64,000 bases of DNA from NCBI RefSeq assembly GCF_902771435.1, contig NZ_CACXXB010000003.1, positions 58,734 through 122,733 on the forward strand. Direction: 5' to 3'. Under the pieces are notes generated by a model. It worked only from the letters and a program-made list of their open reading frames with translations, made no database searches and was not told the origin of the DNA. Shown here piece after piece: positions 8,700 to 16,814 of the stretch. The translations under genes were made by a program, and so were the position numbers. This stretch comes from an uncultured Methanobrevibacter sp. Its GTDB lineage: Archaea; Methanobacteriota; Methanobacteria; Methanobacteriales; Methanobacteriaceae. Position 1 is the first letter of the stretch; each line of letters begins with the position of its first letter.

Positions 8700-11342
8700 A
8701 TGGCGGCATTTGAAAGAGTAAAGTCAGGTATCGACGAGTTGGATGAGACATTGGATAACATCCGTCTGGGAGATAATGTGGTGTGGCAGGTTTCAAACCT
8801 TAAGGAATTTTCTTATTTTGTAAATCCCTATGTAAAACAGGCATTGGAGGATAAAAGAAATCTGATTTACATTAACTTCGGCCAGCATGAGCCGTTAATC
8901 CCAATGGATGAAAGTGATTTTGAAAAACTTGAAGATGAAAGAAACAATCCAGATACGGAATTTGCAATGATTGAAAAGGAAGGGATTAAAATCTATAAGG
9001 TGGACCCGATGGAGCAGTTCGAGTCCTTTACATTGGAAGTCCACAATATCATTACAAAAGAAGGATTTGATGCATTTTACGTATTTGACTGTCTTTCAGA
9101 CCTGCAGGCAGCATGGGCAACAGATTTGATGATGGGAAACTTCTTCAGAGTAACTTGTCCGTACCTGTTCATCCTTGACACTGTCGCATTTTTCCCTGTC
9201 ATTCGAGGAAAACATTCCTTCGAATCCATTGCAAAAATAAGGGAGACTACCCAGCTGTTTTTGGATGTTTATTCAAAAAACAATGATGTTTATGTTCATC
9301 CTTTGAAAGTCTGGAACAGATATTCTCAAACAATGTTTTTAGGCCATAAATATGATCCGGAAACAGGCAGAGTTACAACATTGACTGATGGAATGGAGGT
9401 TTCCAAATTTTATCAGGTAATCAATTCCGCTTCAGCATTCAACAATGAGCAGAGCACAGATAGCTGGGAGAGATTCTTTACAGCTACTGAACTCCTGCAC
9501 CAAAACGGCGTTGATGTATCGGACAAATGCGATTTGATGTGTTCTATGATGCTGGCTAAGGATGATCAGGTCATAGAAAAAATCAAGCAGTACTTTGACT
9601 ATGAGGACTACATCAGCATATACAACCGTCTGGTTGGAAGCGGAATGATAGGTGGTAAGGCCTGCGGAATGCTTCTGGCCCGTAAAATCATAGAAAAGGA
9701 CCGTCCGGATTTATATGCCAATTTTGAGCCTGACGACTCATTTTATATAGGTTCTGATCTGTTCTACACATACATAGTTTCAAATGACCTTTGGAACATT
9801 CGCGTAAAGCAGAGAACCAAGGAAGGATACTATGAAGCGGGCCGTGAATTGGAAGAGGGCCTTAAAAACGGAACATTTCCAGACGACATCAAAAACGAAT
9901 TCAGAAGGGTTTTGGATTATTTCGGCCAAAGCCCAATCATTGTACGTTCAAGCAGTCTTTTGGAAGACGGATTCGGCAATGCATTTGCAGGAAAATACGA
10001 ATCAGTATTTTGCGTAAATCGTGGTTCTTTGGAGGAAAGGCTGGAAGCATTTGAAGATGCGGTAAAAACAGTCTATGCCAGTACGATGAACATTTCAGCA
10101 TTGGAATACCGTTCGCTAAATGATTTGGATGACTGTGATGAACAGATGGGACTTCTGGTTCAAAGGGTATCAGGGTCATATTATGAGGACTATTTCTTCC
10201 CTACAATAGCGGGTGTTGGATTTTCATACTCCCCATATTCTCCGCAGCCTGACATGGGGCATAACGGAGGAATGCTAAGGCTTGTAATGGGGCTTGGTAC
10301 TAAAGCGGTTGACAGAACCCAAAATGACTATCCGAGGATAATCAATTTGGACAGGCCACATGCAATTGACCATCCGGATGTTGCAGAGCGCCACAAATAC
10401 TCACAGCATTCCCTTGATGTTCTGGATTTAAGGGAAATTTCCCTGCATGAAATACCTGTTGAAAAAGGTTTGGAGGTTCTTCCAAGATATGCAAAACGTC
10501 CTGTAATCGAACATGACACCGAAGCCGAGCGGAGATTCCGGGAGCGTGGAAAGAAACGTGAAATCGTTTTTGTAAACTGTAACGGTATTGTAAACAACGA
10601 CAAGTTCATTTCAATGATGAAAGATTTGCTTAAAACACTTGAAACCGCTTATGACTATCCTGTTGATGTGGAATATACAGTCAACATTGGTGCAGACAAT
10701 TCATTTGTAGTCAATCTCCTTCAGTGCAGACCGCTTCAAATTTCAACAACAAAGGAAGTCATTGAAATACCTAAGGATGTTGGCCAGACTTATTTCCATA
10801 TCAAAAAGGCATCAATGGGCAGGTCAAGAAAAGAGCGTATTGACACTTTAGTCTATGTAGACTCACACAAGTATTATGAATATCCATATGCCAAAAAAAG
10901 CTTGATTGCAAGAATAATTGGTGAGATAAACTCATATTGCAAAGAAAACGACAAGACCTCAATGCTGATAGTGCCCGGAAGAATTGGAACTTCATCTCCT
11001 GAACTGGGAATTCCTGTTGTATTTGCAGAAATCAGTCAATTCAGAGCAATTTTGGAAGAGTCCTACAGTAAAGTGGGATATGTTCCGGAGCTGTCATTCG
11101 GAAGCCATATGTTCCAGGACCTGGTTGAGGCAGACATTTATTATGGTGCCATTTTCGAAAATGATAAAAGGTTGGCCTTCAACAAGGATTTAATCAGAGA
11201 TTATCCGAATAAATTGTTTGACATTAATTCAGAACTTGACAGCGAAATATATGACATGATTCATGTAGTCAATTTCGATGATGACAATCTTGAATTTTAT
11301 CATGACATGAGAAATGATGAATCTAAATGTATTTTAAATTGA
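8700..11342 (+). CDS. PEP/pyruvate-binding (PPDK N-terminal type) protein with RecA/KaiC-like N-terminal domain
   Basis: A large 880-residue protein. Residues 1-~230 look like a RecA/KaiC-type domain (SGIDELDETLDN, LIYINFG, FYVFDCLSDLQ) but lack a recognisable Walker A. From ~315 it has the ATP-grasp domain of pyruvate phosphate dikinase/PEP synthase: GGKACGMLLARKI, VRSSSLLEDGFGNAFAGKYES, and a closing LLQCRPLQIS near 685. The last ~190 residues are unassigned. I find neither the phosphohistidine swivel motif (TSH-type) nor the PEP-binding TIM barrel, so it cannot be a complete PEP synthase. It may phosphorylate a partner or act as a regulator. No clear operon partner precedes it, and the PRC-barrel gene follows. 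Confidence 0.75.
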   Translation: MAAFERVKSGIDELDETLDNIRLGDNVVWQVSNLKEFSYFVNPYVKQALEDKRNLIYINFGQHEPLIPMDESDFEKLEDERNNPDTEFAMIEKEGIKIYKVDPMEQFESFTLEVHNIITKEGFDAFYVFDCLSDLQAAWATDLMMGNFFRVTCPYLFILDTVAFFPVIRGKHSFESIAKIRETTQLFLDVYSKNNDVYVHPLKVWNRYSQTMFLGHKYDPETGRVTTLTDGMEVSKFYQVINSASAFNNEQSTDSWERFFTATELLHQNGVDVSDKCDLMCSMMLAKDDQVIEKIKQYFDYEDYISIYNRLVGSGMIGGKACGMLLARKIIEKDRPDLYANFEPDDSFYIGSDLFYTYIVSNDLWNIRVKQRTKEGYYEAGRELEEGLKNGTFPDDIKNEFRRVLDYFGQSPIIVRSSSLLEDGFGNAFAGKYESVFCVNRGSLEERLEAFEDAVKTVYASTMNISALEYRSLNDLDDCDEQMGLLVQRVSGSYYEDYFFPTIAGVGFSYSPYSPQPDMGHNGGMLRLVMGLGTKAVDRTQNDYPRIINLDRPHAIDHPDVAERHKYSQHSLDVLDLREISLHEIPVEKGLEVLPRYAKRPVIEHDTEAERRFRERGKKREIVFVNCNGIVNNDKFISMMKDLLKTLETAYDYPVDVEYTVNIGADNSFVVNLLQCRPLQISTTKEVIEIPKDVGQTYFHIKKASMGRSRKERIDTLVYVDSHKYYEYPYAKKSLIARIIGEINSYCKENDKTSMLIVPGRIGTSSPELGIPVVFAEISQFRAILEESYSKVGYVPELSFGSHMFQDLVEADIYYGAIFENDKRLAFNKDLIRDYPNKLFDINSELDSEIYDMIHVVNFDDDNLEFYHDMRNDESKCILN

Positions 11343-11370
11343 AAATACAATATATGTCATAGGTGAGACT

Positions 11371-11601
11371 ATGAGAATTAAAGATGAATTATTTGGTAAA
11401 GAAGTTCTCGATGCGGACATTCAAATTGTTGGTAAAGTAAGTGATGTTGTCTTTGATAAGGATTCCTTTGAAATTACAGATATCGTACTTAAAAAAACCG
11501 GCTTTTCAGAACAGATAAAATCCAGTGAAAACATGATTCCAATGGAACTTGTTAAGGTTATTGGAGATAAAATTCTGCTTAAGGGCGAAGATGATATCTA
11601 A
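11371..11601 (+). CDS. PRC-barrel domain protein
   Basis: A 76-residue single-domain PRC-barrel: ELFGKEVLDADIQIVGKVSDVVFD, then ITDIVLKK and MIPMELVKVIGDKILLK. Such small beta-barrel proteins are common in archaea, and some interact with cell-division proteins (CdpB family). A role here is not shown. The start follows AGGTGA. It abuts pyrE with only a few bases between, so the two are probably co-transcribed. Confidence 0.85.
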   Translation: MRIKDELFGKEVLDADIQIVGKVSDVVFDKDSFEITDIVLKKTGFSEQIKSSENMIPMELVKVIGDKILLKGEDDI

Positions 11602-11610
11602 TTGATTAAT

Positions 11611-12138
11611 ATGGTTTCTAAAGATTATTTAATTGATTTATTAAAGGAAAATGAAGTATTTCTTGAAGGGGATTTCACATTATCTTCAGGAAAGAAAAGC
11701 AATTATTACATTAACATGAAAAAGGCAATCACTGAGCCTGAAATTTTATCCACAATTTCAAAATTAATCACAGAAAAGATAGCTGATGACGACATTGACA
11801 AAGTGGCAGGACCAGCTTTGGGTGCAGTTCCGATAGCTACTGCAGTCTCTTTAGAGTCAAAACTCCCTCTGTTGATGATTCGTAAGGAAAAGAAAGGTTA
11901 TGGTACTTCCAAACTCATTGAAGGTGTGTTGAATGAAGGCGATAATGTTATTGTTGTTGAAGATGTCTCAACTACTGGCGGATCTCTTCTAAAGGCAATT
12001 AAAGCCATTCAGGAAAATGGTGGTAATGTAAAAAGAGCCTTTGTTGTAGTTGATAGGCAAGAAGGAGCTATTGAAGAGTTTGAAAAAGCAGGAATAAAAT
12101 TAGAACCTTTAATAAGTGTTAATGAGTTTTTCGATTAA
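11611..12138 (+). CDS. pyrE: Orotate phosphoribosyltransferase
   Basis: Makes orotidine 5'-phosphate from orotate and PRPP in pyrimidine synthesis. Motifs are [18 protein letters not shown] near the start, [29 protein letters not shown] (flexible loop), and the PRPP-binding [17 protein letters not shown]. The length of about 175 residues is normal. The ATG at 11611 is preferred over the TTG at 11602; neither has a strong ribosome binding site, and coupling to the upstream PRC-barrel stop is plausible. A hairpin terminator follows. Confidence 0.93.
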   Translation: MVSKDYLIDLLKENEVFLEGDFTLSSGKKSNYYINMKKAITEPEILSTISKLITEKIADDDIDKVAGPALGAVPIATAVSLESKLPLLMIRKEKKGYGTSKLIEGVLNEGDNVIVVEDVSTTGGSLLKAIKAIQENGGNVKRAFVVVDRQEGAIEEFEKAGIKLEPLISVNEFFD

Positions 12139-12155
12139 AAAAAGAAAATAATAGT

Positions 12156-12183
12156 CAACTACAACGACATAGTCGTGTAGTTG
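12156..12183. terminator. Bidirectional terminator between pyrE and moaB
   Basis: CAACTAC-a-ACGAC pairs with GTCGT-GTAGTTG around an ATA loop: 12 bp with one bulge. It has an A-rich 5' flank and a T-rich 3' flank, and sits between convergent genes. Confidence 0.8.
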
Positions 12184-12184
12184 T

Positions 12185-12691
12185 TCATTTTTTTACATGA
12201 TGAACAAAATGAGGAAGTTCATCAATTATTATTTCTAATGCGGTTTTAACGGCATTAGGTGAACCGGGCATTGAAAAAATTATGCATTTTTTATAGATTC
12301 CGGCTGTTGCTCTGGAAAGCAATGCTGCAGAACCGATTTCCTCATAGGATTTCATTCTGAAAATTTCTCCAAAACCATCTAGTTTTTTTTCAAAAAGTGA
12401 TTCAACGGTTTCAACGGTTATGTCTCGTGTATCTAGTCCTGTTCCGCCGGTTGTTAGAATGACATCAGTGGATTTGGATATCATCTCTTCGATAGCATTA
12501 ATCAGTGCATCTTTTTCATCAGGAATTAAGATTCTTTCGGTTAAAGTATATCTTGATTCAATTTCTTCTGAAATGTATTTTCCAGAAAGATCCACCTTTT
12601 TTGATTTTCTACTATCGCTTAGGGTAATGACACCGCATGTGATGTCTTTTGATGATTCATTTTGATGTTGTTTTGAAGTTTCACTTTGCAT
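12185..12691 (-). CDS. moaB: Molybdenum cofactor biosynthesis protein MoaB
   Basis: MoaB/MogA-fold protein that adenylylates molybdopterin on the way to the tungsten/molybdenum cofactor, needed by formylmethanofuran dehydrogenase. The motifs VITLSDSRKSKKVDLSGKYI, TTGGTGLDTRD near residue 82 and FSMPGSPNAVKTAL near 140 are intact. The annotated ATG at 12691 has no ribosome binding site. A good GGAGGA at 12743-12748 lies 6 bases before an in-frame ATT at 12734-12736, which would add 15 residues; the true start is therefore open. A GC-rich hairpin (12701-12740) covers this region. Confidence 0.9.
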   Translation of the reverse strand: MQSETSKQHQNESSKDITCGVITLSDSRKSKKVDLSGKYISEEIESRYTLTERILIPDEKDALINAIEEMISKSTDVILTTGGTGLDTRDITVETVESLFEKKLDGFGEIFRMKSYEEIGSAALLSRATAGIYKKCIIFSMPGSPNAVKTALEIIIDELPHFVHHVKK

Positions 12692-12700
12692 ATTTCTTTT

Positions 12701-12998
12701 GGCAATGATATTCCCGGCATTATATGCCTTAGGAATTGCCGTCCTCCGTTCATTTGTTTGGCATATAACCTAAAATATATTTTATTCTGGTTTCCAGATT
12801 ATGAGTATGCAATGTTATTTTGGCGTTTTAAATGTAATCGTCACAGTTATTGTATGTGACCGATTCAATCATTCTCATTTAAGCTATAGGCCATTTAACA
12901 TATGCACAAACCATAGACTTTAGAATAATATGTAAAAAGTCAACAAATGCTGGCTTTAGCCATATCTCCTAAATATAGGTGTTTACATTATTATTCTA
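12701..12998 (-). promoter_or_regulatory. Highly structured 300-base spacer between moaB and the HTH operon
   Basis: Four hairpins can be drawn. 12701-12705/12736-12740 continues as 12711-12714/12732-12735 and 12716-12720/12724-12728. 12786-12790 pairs with 12794-12798. 12836-12845 pairs with 12855-12865 with one bulge. 12921-12936 pairs with 12982-12998 with one bulge and encloses two small stems (12951-12961 and 12968-12979). The last begins at the stop codon of the small winged-helix gene and may terminate that operon. The first lies in the moaB leader. No known RNA family was recognised. Confidence 0.45.
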
Positions 12999-13313
12999 TT
13001 GATTGTCAATTTGTTTTCTAATATCAATATATTCATCTAGGTTTTTAATTAATCTATCGCCAGGATAATAAAATATTTTTTTCTCGAATTTTTCTTTGGT
13101 AACATATCTGTGACTGCAAATGATATCCAAATGGTAAGTAATGGTTTTATAGTCCAGTTTTAACCGTTTGGATAATTGATTTGCATTACTTGGTTTAATC
13201 AATATTTCATCGATTATTTTCATTCTTGTTTTTCCACCGTCACTGCCCATTAACATGGAATACAGTTCCTTATCTTTAATTTGTATGCTTTGAATACTGT
13301 TTGAAAAGATCAT
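12996..13313 (-). CDS. Small winged-helix (ArsR-like) DNA-binding protein
   Basis: A 105-residue protein with one winged helix: GGKTRMKIIDEILIKPSNANQL, then KRLKLDYKTITYHLDIICSHRYV as helix and recognition helix, then a wing (FEKKIFYYPG). No effector domain is visible. Its start overlaps the end of the preceding FilR1-type regulator by 4 bases (13310-13313), so it is the third gene of a tightly coupled operon 14901->12996. It may bind DNA together with its neighbours or antagonise them. Confidence 0.78.
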   Translation of the reverse strand: MIFSNSIQSIQIKDKELYSMLMGSDGGKTRMKIIDEILIKPSNANQLSKRLKLDYKTITYHLDIICSHRYVTKEKFEKKIFYYPGDRLIKNLDEYIDIRKQIDNQ

Positions 13314-14113
13314 TCACTTACCCCTAATTCTTTAATCAAATCATATGCCCATTTCAGAGCATTTTTATCTTTTCCGATTAAAATTTGGGAATCATCATAA
13401 TGTCCATCTTTAAAAAATAAAGTGAGGGACATGAATTTTTCAGAGTATGTTAAAAATATTTTCAAATTGTCTTCTGTGATTTTGATGAGTACTTTTTCGT
13501 TTTCAAGTAATTCCTGTTTGAATGACTCATTTTCACAAATGGAGTCATAAATCTCTTTGCTAATGATTAATCTTAATTCATCAATTTTTTCATTGTTTAA
13601 AAGATCAATCATATGCTTGAAATGATTTTCAGAATATATTGGCATGATTATCTGTAATTTGCGGGCATTTGAAATTAATTTTATGTATCTGTTGAATGCA
13701 ATGGATAAATCGCTTGTTGTTGAATTTACGTATTCTGCATCTTTTAGAAGATAAATACTTTTAATAATTTCATCTGGAATGTCAGTCAAATCATGATTGT
13801 CCCAAAAAGTCTCGTTTTTTGCTAGAGAATACCAGTTTTCAATCAATTTGACCATATTTGTGGTTAATAAATAACCATTTGATGTTAATTCGTAACATTT
13901 TTGAGCTTTTCTAACCAAATTAATTGCCTCTAGTTCTTTAAGCCCGTGCAAAATGGTTGCAGAAGGCTTTTTTAATTCATTTCTAAGTTCATCCAAATTT
14001 CTTGGAATTCTGTACAATGCCAAAAGTAATTTAGCACGCATGCTAGACGTCAAAATATACTTGACATCTTTAAATTCTTTATTAAGTTCCTGTTTGGTCT
14101 GTATGTTGGTCAT
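13310..14113 (-). CDS. Winged-helix regulator with FilR1-type (DUF1724) domain, type II
   Basis: A 267-residue regulator like the gene at 3336-4160: winged helix at ~18-75 (SSMRAKLLLALYRIPRNLDELRN, SATILHGLKELEAI), linker with TFWDNHDLTDIPDEII, and a FilR1-like C-terminal half ending in a conserved SLTLFFKDGHYDDSQILIG. It overlaps both neighbours by 4 bases. The order type I then type II is the same as at 2485-4160, showing a duplicated two-gene module. Confidence 0.8.
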   Translation of the reverse strand: MTNIQTKQELNKEFKDVKYILTSSMRAKLLLALYRIPRNLDELRNELKKPSATILHGLKELEAINLVRKAQKCYELTSNGYLLTTNMVKLIENWYSLAKNETFWDNHDLTDIPDEIIKSIYLLKDAEYVNSTTSDLSIAFNRYIKLISNARKLQIIMPIYSENHFKHMIDLLNNEKIDELRLIISKEIYDSICENESFKQELLENEKVLIKITEDNLKIFLTYSEKFMSLTLFFKDGHYDDSQILIGKDKNALKWAYDLIKELGVSE

Positions 14114-14901
14114 TTTATCACCATGTGTTTTACGTGTTTAAATAATTCGTTGGCCCATTCATGTGATTTTTCGTCATCTGAAATCAGGATTCTGTTCTGG
14201 TCAAAACTTCCGTCGTTTTTAAATAGTCCTAAACTCATTTTTTCATCACATATTGTAAGATACAAATCCAAATCATTTGTAACTGCATATATGGTCAGTC
14301 TTCCGCTGTTAATTGCTTCTTTTTTTATTTTATCATTAATTGGGGAGATCATTGCTTTAAATATGGTTCTTGGAACAATCAGTTCAACAGTTCCATTATT
14401 TTGCAATATTGTTTCAATTAATTGAGGGTATTCAGGATGCAAGTATGGAAAAATGGCTTTCACGTCTTTTGATTCAATCAACTGGTTTTTTGTGGTATTG
14501 TGTGTTTTGTATATGTCTAATGGTGTTGTCTCAATTAGTTCTGAATCTTTCAGAGCGGTAATGTTTTTCATGGAATCGATGCCTAACTGGGTTATGTTGT
14601 GTTTGTTCCAGAAAGCATCATAATCATAGATTAGGTCAACGCTTTTTTTGAAGTCCATTAACGCTTTGAAATAGATTTCAGCCATTGGATTAATGTAATA
14701 TTTCTTTTCGACTTTTCGGATATAGTTATTTTCCTCTAACTTGTTGACATTACTTGAAACGGAACTGTAGGTAATGTTTGTCTTTTTTACAAGTCCGCTG
14801 ACGTTGTTTGGCTGTTCATGGAGTTCACTTAGGATTTTTAATCGGATTTCGGACTGTGCAAGGAATCTGATATTTTCATTAATTTCGCTAGGGTTATGCA
14901 T
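14110..14901 (-). CDS. Winged-helix regulator with FilR1-type (DUF1724) domain, type I
   Basis: First gene of the three-gene regulator operon. The start is ATG at 14901, preceded by AAGGAGAG six bases away; the frame extends further upstream but those residues are Lys-rich leader sequence. The winged helix has SEIRLKILSELHEQP and YSSVSSNVNKLEE; the FilR1-type domain has FPYLHPEYPQLIETI and TVELIVPRTIF, shared with the gene at 2485-3339. An 11-bp phased repeat array lies 100-190 bases upstream and is a natural candidate for its own operator. Confidence 0.82.
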   Translation of the reverse strand: MHNPSEINENIRFLAQSEIRLKILSELHEQPNNVSGLVKKTNITYSSVSSNVNKLEENNYIRKVEKKYYINPMAEIYFKALMDFKKSVDLIYDYDAFWNKHNITQLGIDSMKNITALKDSELIETTPLDIYKTHNTTKNQLIESKDVKAIFPYLHPEYPQLIETILQNNGTVELIVPRTIFKAMISPINDKIKKEAINSGRLTIYAVTNDLDLYLTICDEKMSLGLFKNDGSFDQNRILISDDEKSHEWANELFKHVKHMVIK

Positions 14902-14999
14902 TTTTTTCTCTCCTTTTTTTTTTATCATGAAAAAAATTCTTGAAATTCTCAATGAATTTTTCTGCAATATCAATTCTTCACATCTGAATTTAAATAAAT

Positions 15000-15095
15000 T
15001 TTTCCAAATTTATCCCAAATCTCTCCAAATTTTATTCTAAGCTTTTTCCAATCTTTTTCCAGATTTATCCCAAGTCTCTCCCAAATCTTTCCCAA
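15000..15095. repeat. Degenerate 11-bp tandem array (T-C-rich, CCAA core), about nine units
   Basis: The last C before AA falls at 15005, 15016, 15026, (degenerate at 15038), 15049, 15060, 15071, 15082 and 15093, a nearly constant 11-bp step. Unit consensus is roughly TTTNTCCCAAAT. A 19-20-base stretch around 15012-15030 recurs 55 bp later at 15067-15086, so growth by blocks of five units is likely. The array lies between the divergent regulator operon and nob1, all units face the same side of the helix, and it fits cooperative protein binding. Confidence 0.8.
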
Positions 15096-15180
15096 TCAAA
15101 TTTCACACTTGAGTCAATATTTCAAAATGTTTTAAAATATTGCCAAGATTTATTAGTTTTTATTGTGAATATATTTAATC

Positions 15181-15687
15181 ATGGAAATTTGTTACGTGTT
15201 GGATGCATCGGCATTCATTAACGGGTTTGAGATTTCTTCAAAAAGGAATTTCACAGTTCCTGAAATCACTGAAGAAATCAAGGATTTCGAATCTCGTCTG
15301 AAATTTGATGCAGCAATTGACCAGGGATTATTAGTTATACAAGATGTAGCATCTCAGTATTTATTTTGTGTAAATAACATTATTTATGAAAGTGGTGATA
15401 TTTTAAGATTGTCATTTCCCGATAAGAAATTGATTGCTTTAGCATATATGTTATCTCAAAAGGGAGAGAATGTAAAAGTCATTACTGATGATTATACTAT
15501 TCAAAATACTTTAAAAATAATGAATATTGATTATTCCGGTGTAATAACTGAGGGAATTAAAGGAATTTACAATTGGAAGAAAATATGTGAAGGTTGTAAG
15601 AAGGAATATCCTGAAGACTATAAATTTGATGACTGTGAGATATGCGGATCTAAAATTTTTAAAAAAAGAATCAAGGTGAACAGATGA
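15181..15687 (+). CDS. nob1: NOB1-like rRNA maturation endonuclease (PIN domain plus zinc ribbon)
   Basis: Cleaves the 3' end of pre-16S rRNA. Residues 1-~125 are a PIN domain: LDASAFINGF at the start supplies the first catalytic Asp, TVPEITEEI the Glu, and VKVITDDYTIQN near 99 a further acidic patch. Residues 138-160 are a zinc ribbon with two CxxC pairs (CEGC, CEIC). The 168-residue length is typical for archaea. No ribosome binding site is seen before the ATG and a TATA-like TTTATTAG lies about 27 bases upstream, so the mRNA is probably leaderless. It overlaps the next gene by 4 bases. Confidence 0.9.
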   Translation: MEICYVLDASAFINGFEISSKRNFTVPEITEEIKDFESRLKFDAAIDQGLLVIQDVASQYLFCVNNIIYESGDILRLSFPDKKLIALAYMLSQKGENVKVITDDYTIQNTLKIMNIDYSGVITEGIKGIYNWKKICEGCKKEYPEDYKFDDCEICGSKIFKKRIKVNR

Positions 15688-16799
15688 AAATAGGCGTTGT
15701 TGTTCATGGACCCAATGTCATTGATTCGGGCTATGCATTAAAATTAATCAATTTGCTTGGGGAATATGGTGAAGTCAAGGCAAGACTGGGAGGAACCATG
15801 GGTCGGACTGCAGTCATTGATGCGGGTCTTGAAAATGTCATAGACATTTCAAGAAAACTGGTTCCAAGCGACTCCTTAAAGATTTTTCATGATGAAAATG
15901 TTGATGTGATATTTTTACTTAATTATGGAAAATCCGATGTAACGGGACAGGTATTCGGATATAAGGTCTTTAATCATTATATTGAAAAAATATCTGACAA
16001 TAACATTCCAGTAATTCAAATTGAAAGGCCTGGCGAAGATGACGGAAGCATAATTTGCTGGAACGGTGATTTGGATATTGCCGAGGAGTTGTCTGTGAAA
16101 TTGGGTTTGGCCAAAATAACTCCTCAGGAGGTTTATGACAATCATATCAGACAGGATGATGCCGGGGTCAATCAAAGAATTGTTCATGGAGTCAGTCCGG
16201 GTGAAAATATAATGGTCAACAGTGTTGTTATTGGGAAAACAAACTCTGACAAGCTAACCTTGATATCCAAGGATAATCATATTGTCGATATCATAGGTGG
16301 GGAACTTAAGGCTCACGGTCTTGAAAAGCTGGGGGAAGTTGATCTTGAATCCGCCATTATAAAGACTGGTCTTTTAAGACATGCAAATGTTACTCCAAGG
16401 GTTATCGGACATGATGAGTCCAGCGGTTTTAAGGTAACATTTTTAGACCATGCCGGTGAGGATGTATATAAATTCAGGGATTCGTCTCTGGTAATTACTG
16501 TTGGTGATGACACTACATTGATATCTTCTGATATTTTGTACCGTTTTGATATACCTGTAGTTGGAATAACTGATGGCGATTTGGATAAGGTTGTAGAATC
16601 CGGATTTAAGGTTAAAAATTCTATCATCTTTGAAGTTGAAAGTGGCTTTGATGACATCTGCGGTCAAGATATTAAAACGAAAATGTTTGGTGGCGGGCAG
16701 GTCACTTATGACTATTCAAGCATCGGTGAAGTTGAAGGCAAAATAATCGAAATAATAAAAGATATTAATTGCAAATACAAAATTAATTATATTGACTAA
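15684..16799 (+). CDS. DUF2117-family conserved archaeal protein
   Basis: A 371-residue protein conserved in methanogens, matching my memory of DUF2117. It starts GVVVHGPNVIDSGYALKLI, followed by KARLGGTMGRTAVIDAGLENVIDIS; the middle has VDVIFLLNYGKSDVTGQVFGY and RPGEDDGSIICWN, and the C-terminal half has LVITVGDDTTLISSDILYR. The repeated nucleotide-binding-like Gly motifs suggest a small-molecule or nucleotide-linked role, but none is established. The start overlaps nob1 by 4 bases (ATGA), so the two are coupled. Confidence 0.75.
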   Translation: MKIGVVVHGPNVIDSGYALKLINLLGEYGEVKARLGGTMGRTAVIDAGLENVIDISRKLVPSDSLKIFHDENVDVIFLLNYGKSDVTGQVFGYKVFNHYIEKISDNNIPVIQIERPGEDDGSIICWNGDLDIAEELSVKLGLAKITPQEVYDNHIRQDDAGVNQRIVHGVSPGENIMVNSVVIGKTNSDKLTLISKDNHIVDIIGGELKAHGLEKLGEVDLESAIIKTGLLRHANVTPRVIGHDESSGFKVTFLDHAGEDVYKFRDSSLVITVGDDTTLISSDILYRFDIPVVGITDGDLDKVVESGFKVKNSIIFEVESGFDDICGQDIKTKMFGGGQVTYDYSSIGEVEGKIIEIIKDINCKYKINYID

Positions 16800-16814
16800 T
16801 AGGAAGTGTAATCT

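Noticed and set aside
12692..12995. RNase P RNA as an explanation for the structured spacer
   Set aside because: The conserved RNase P core sequences are not seen and the stems are too AT-rich.
15000..15095. CRISPR array
   Set aside because: The units are 11 bp, degenerate and without spacers; no cas gene is nearby.
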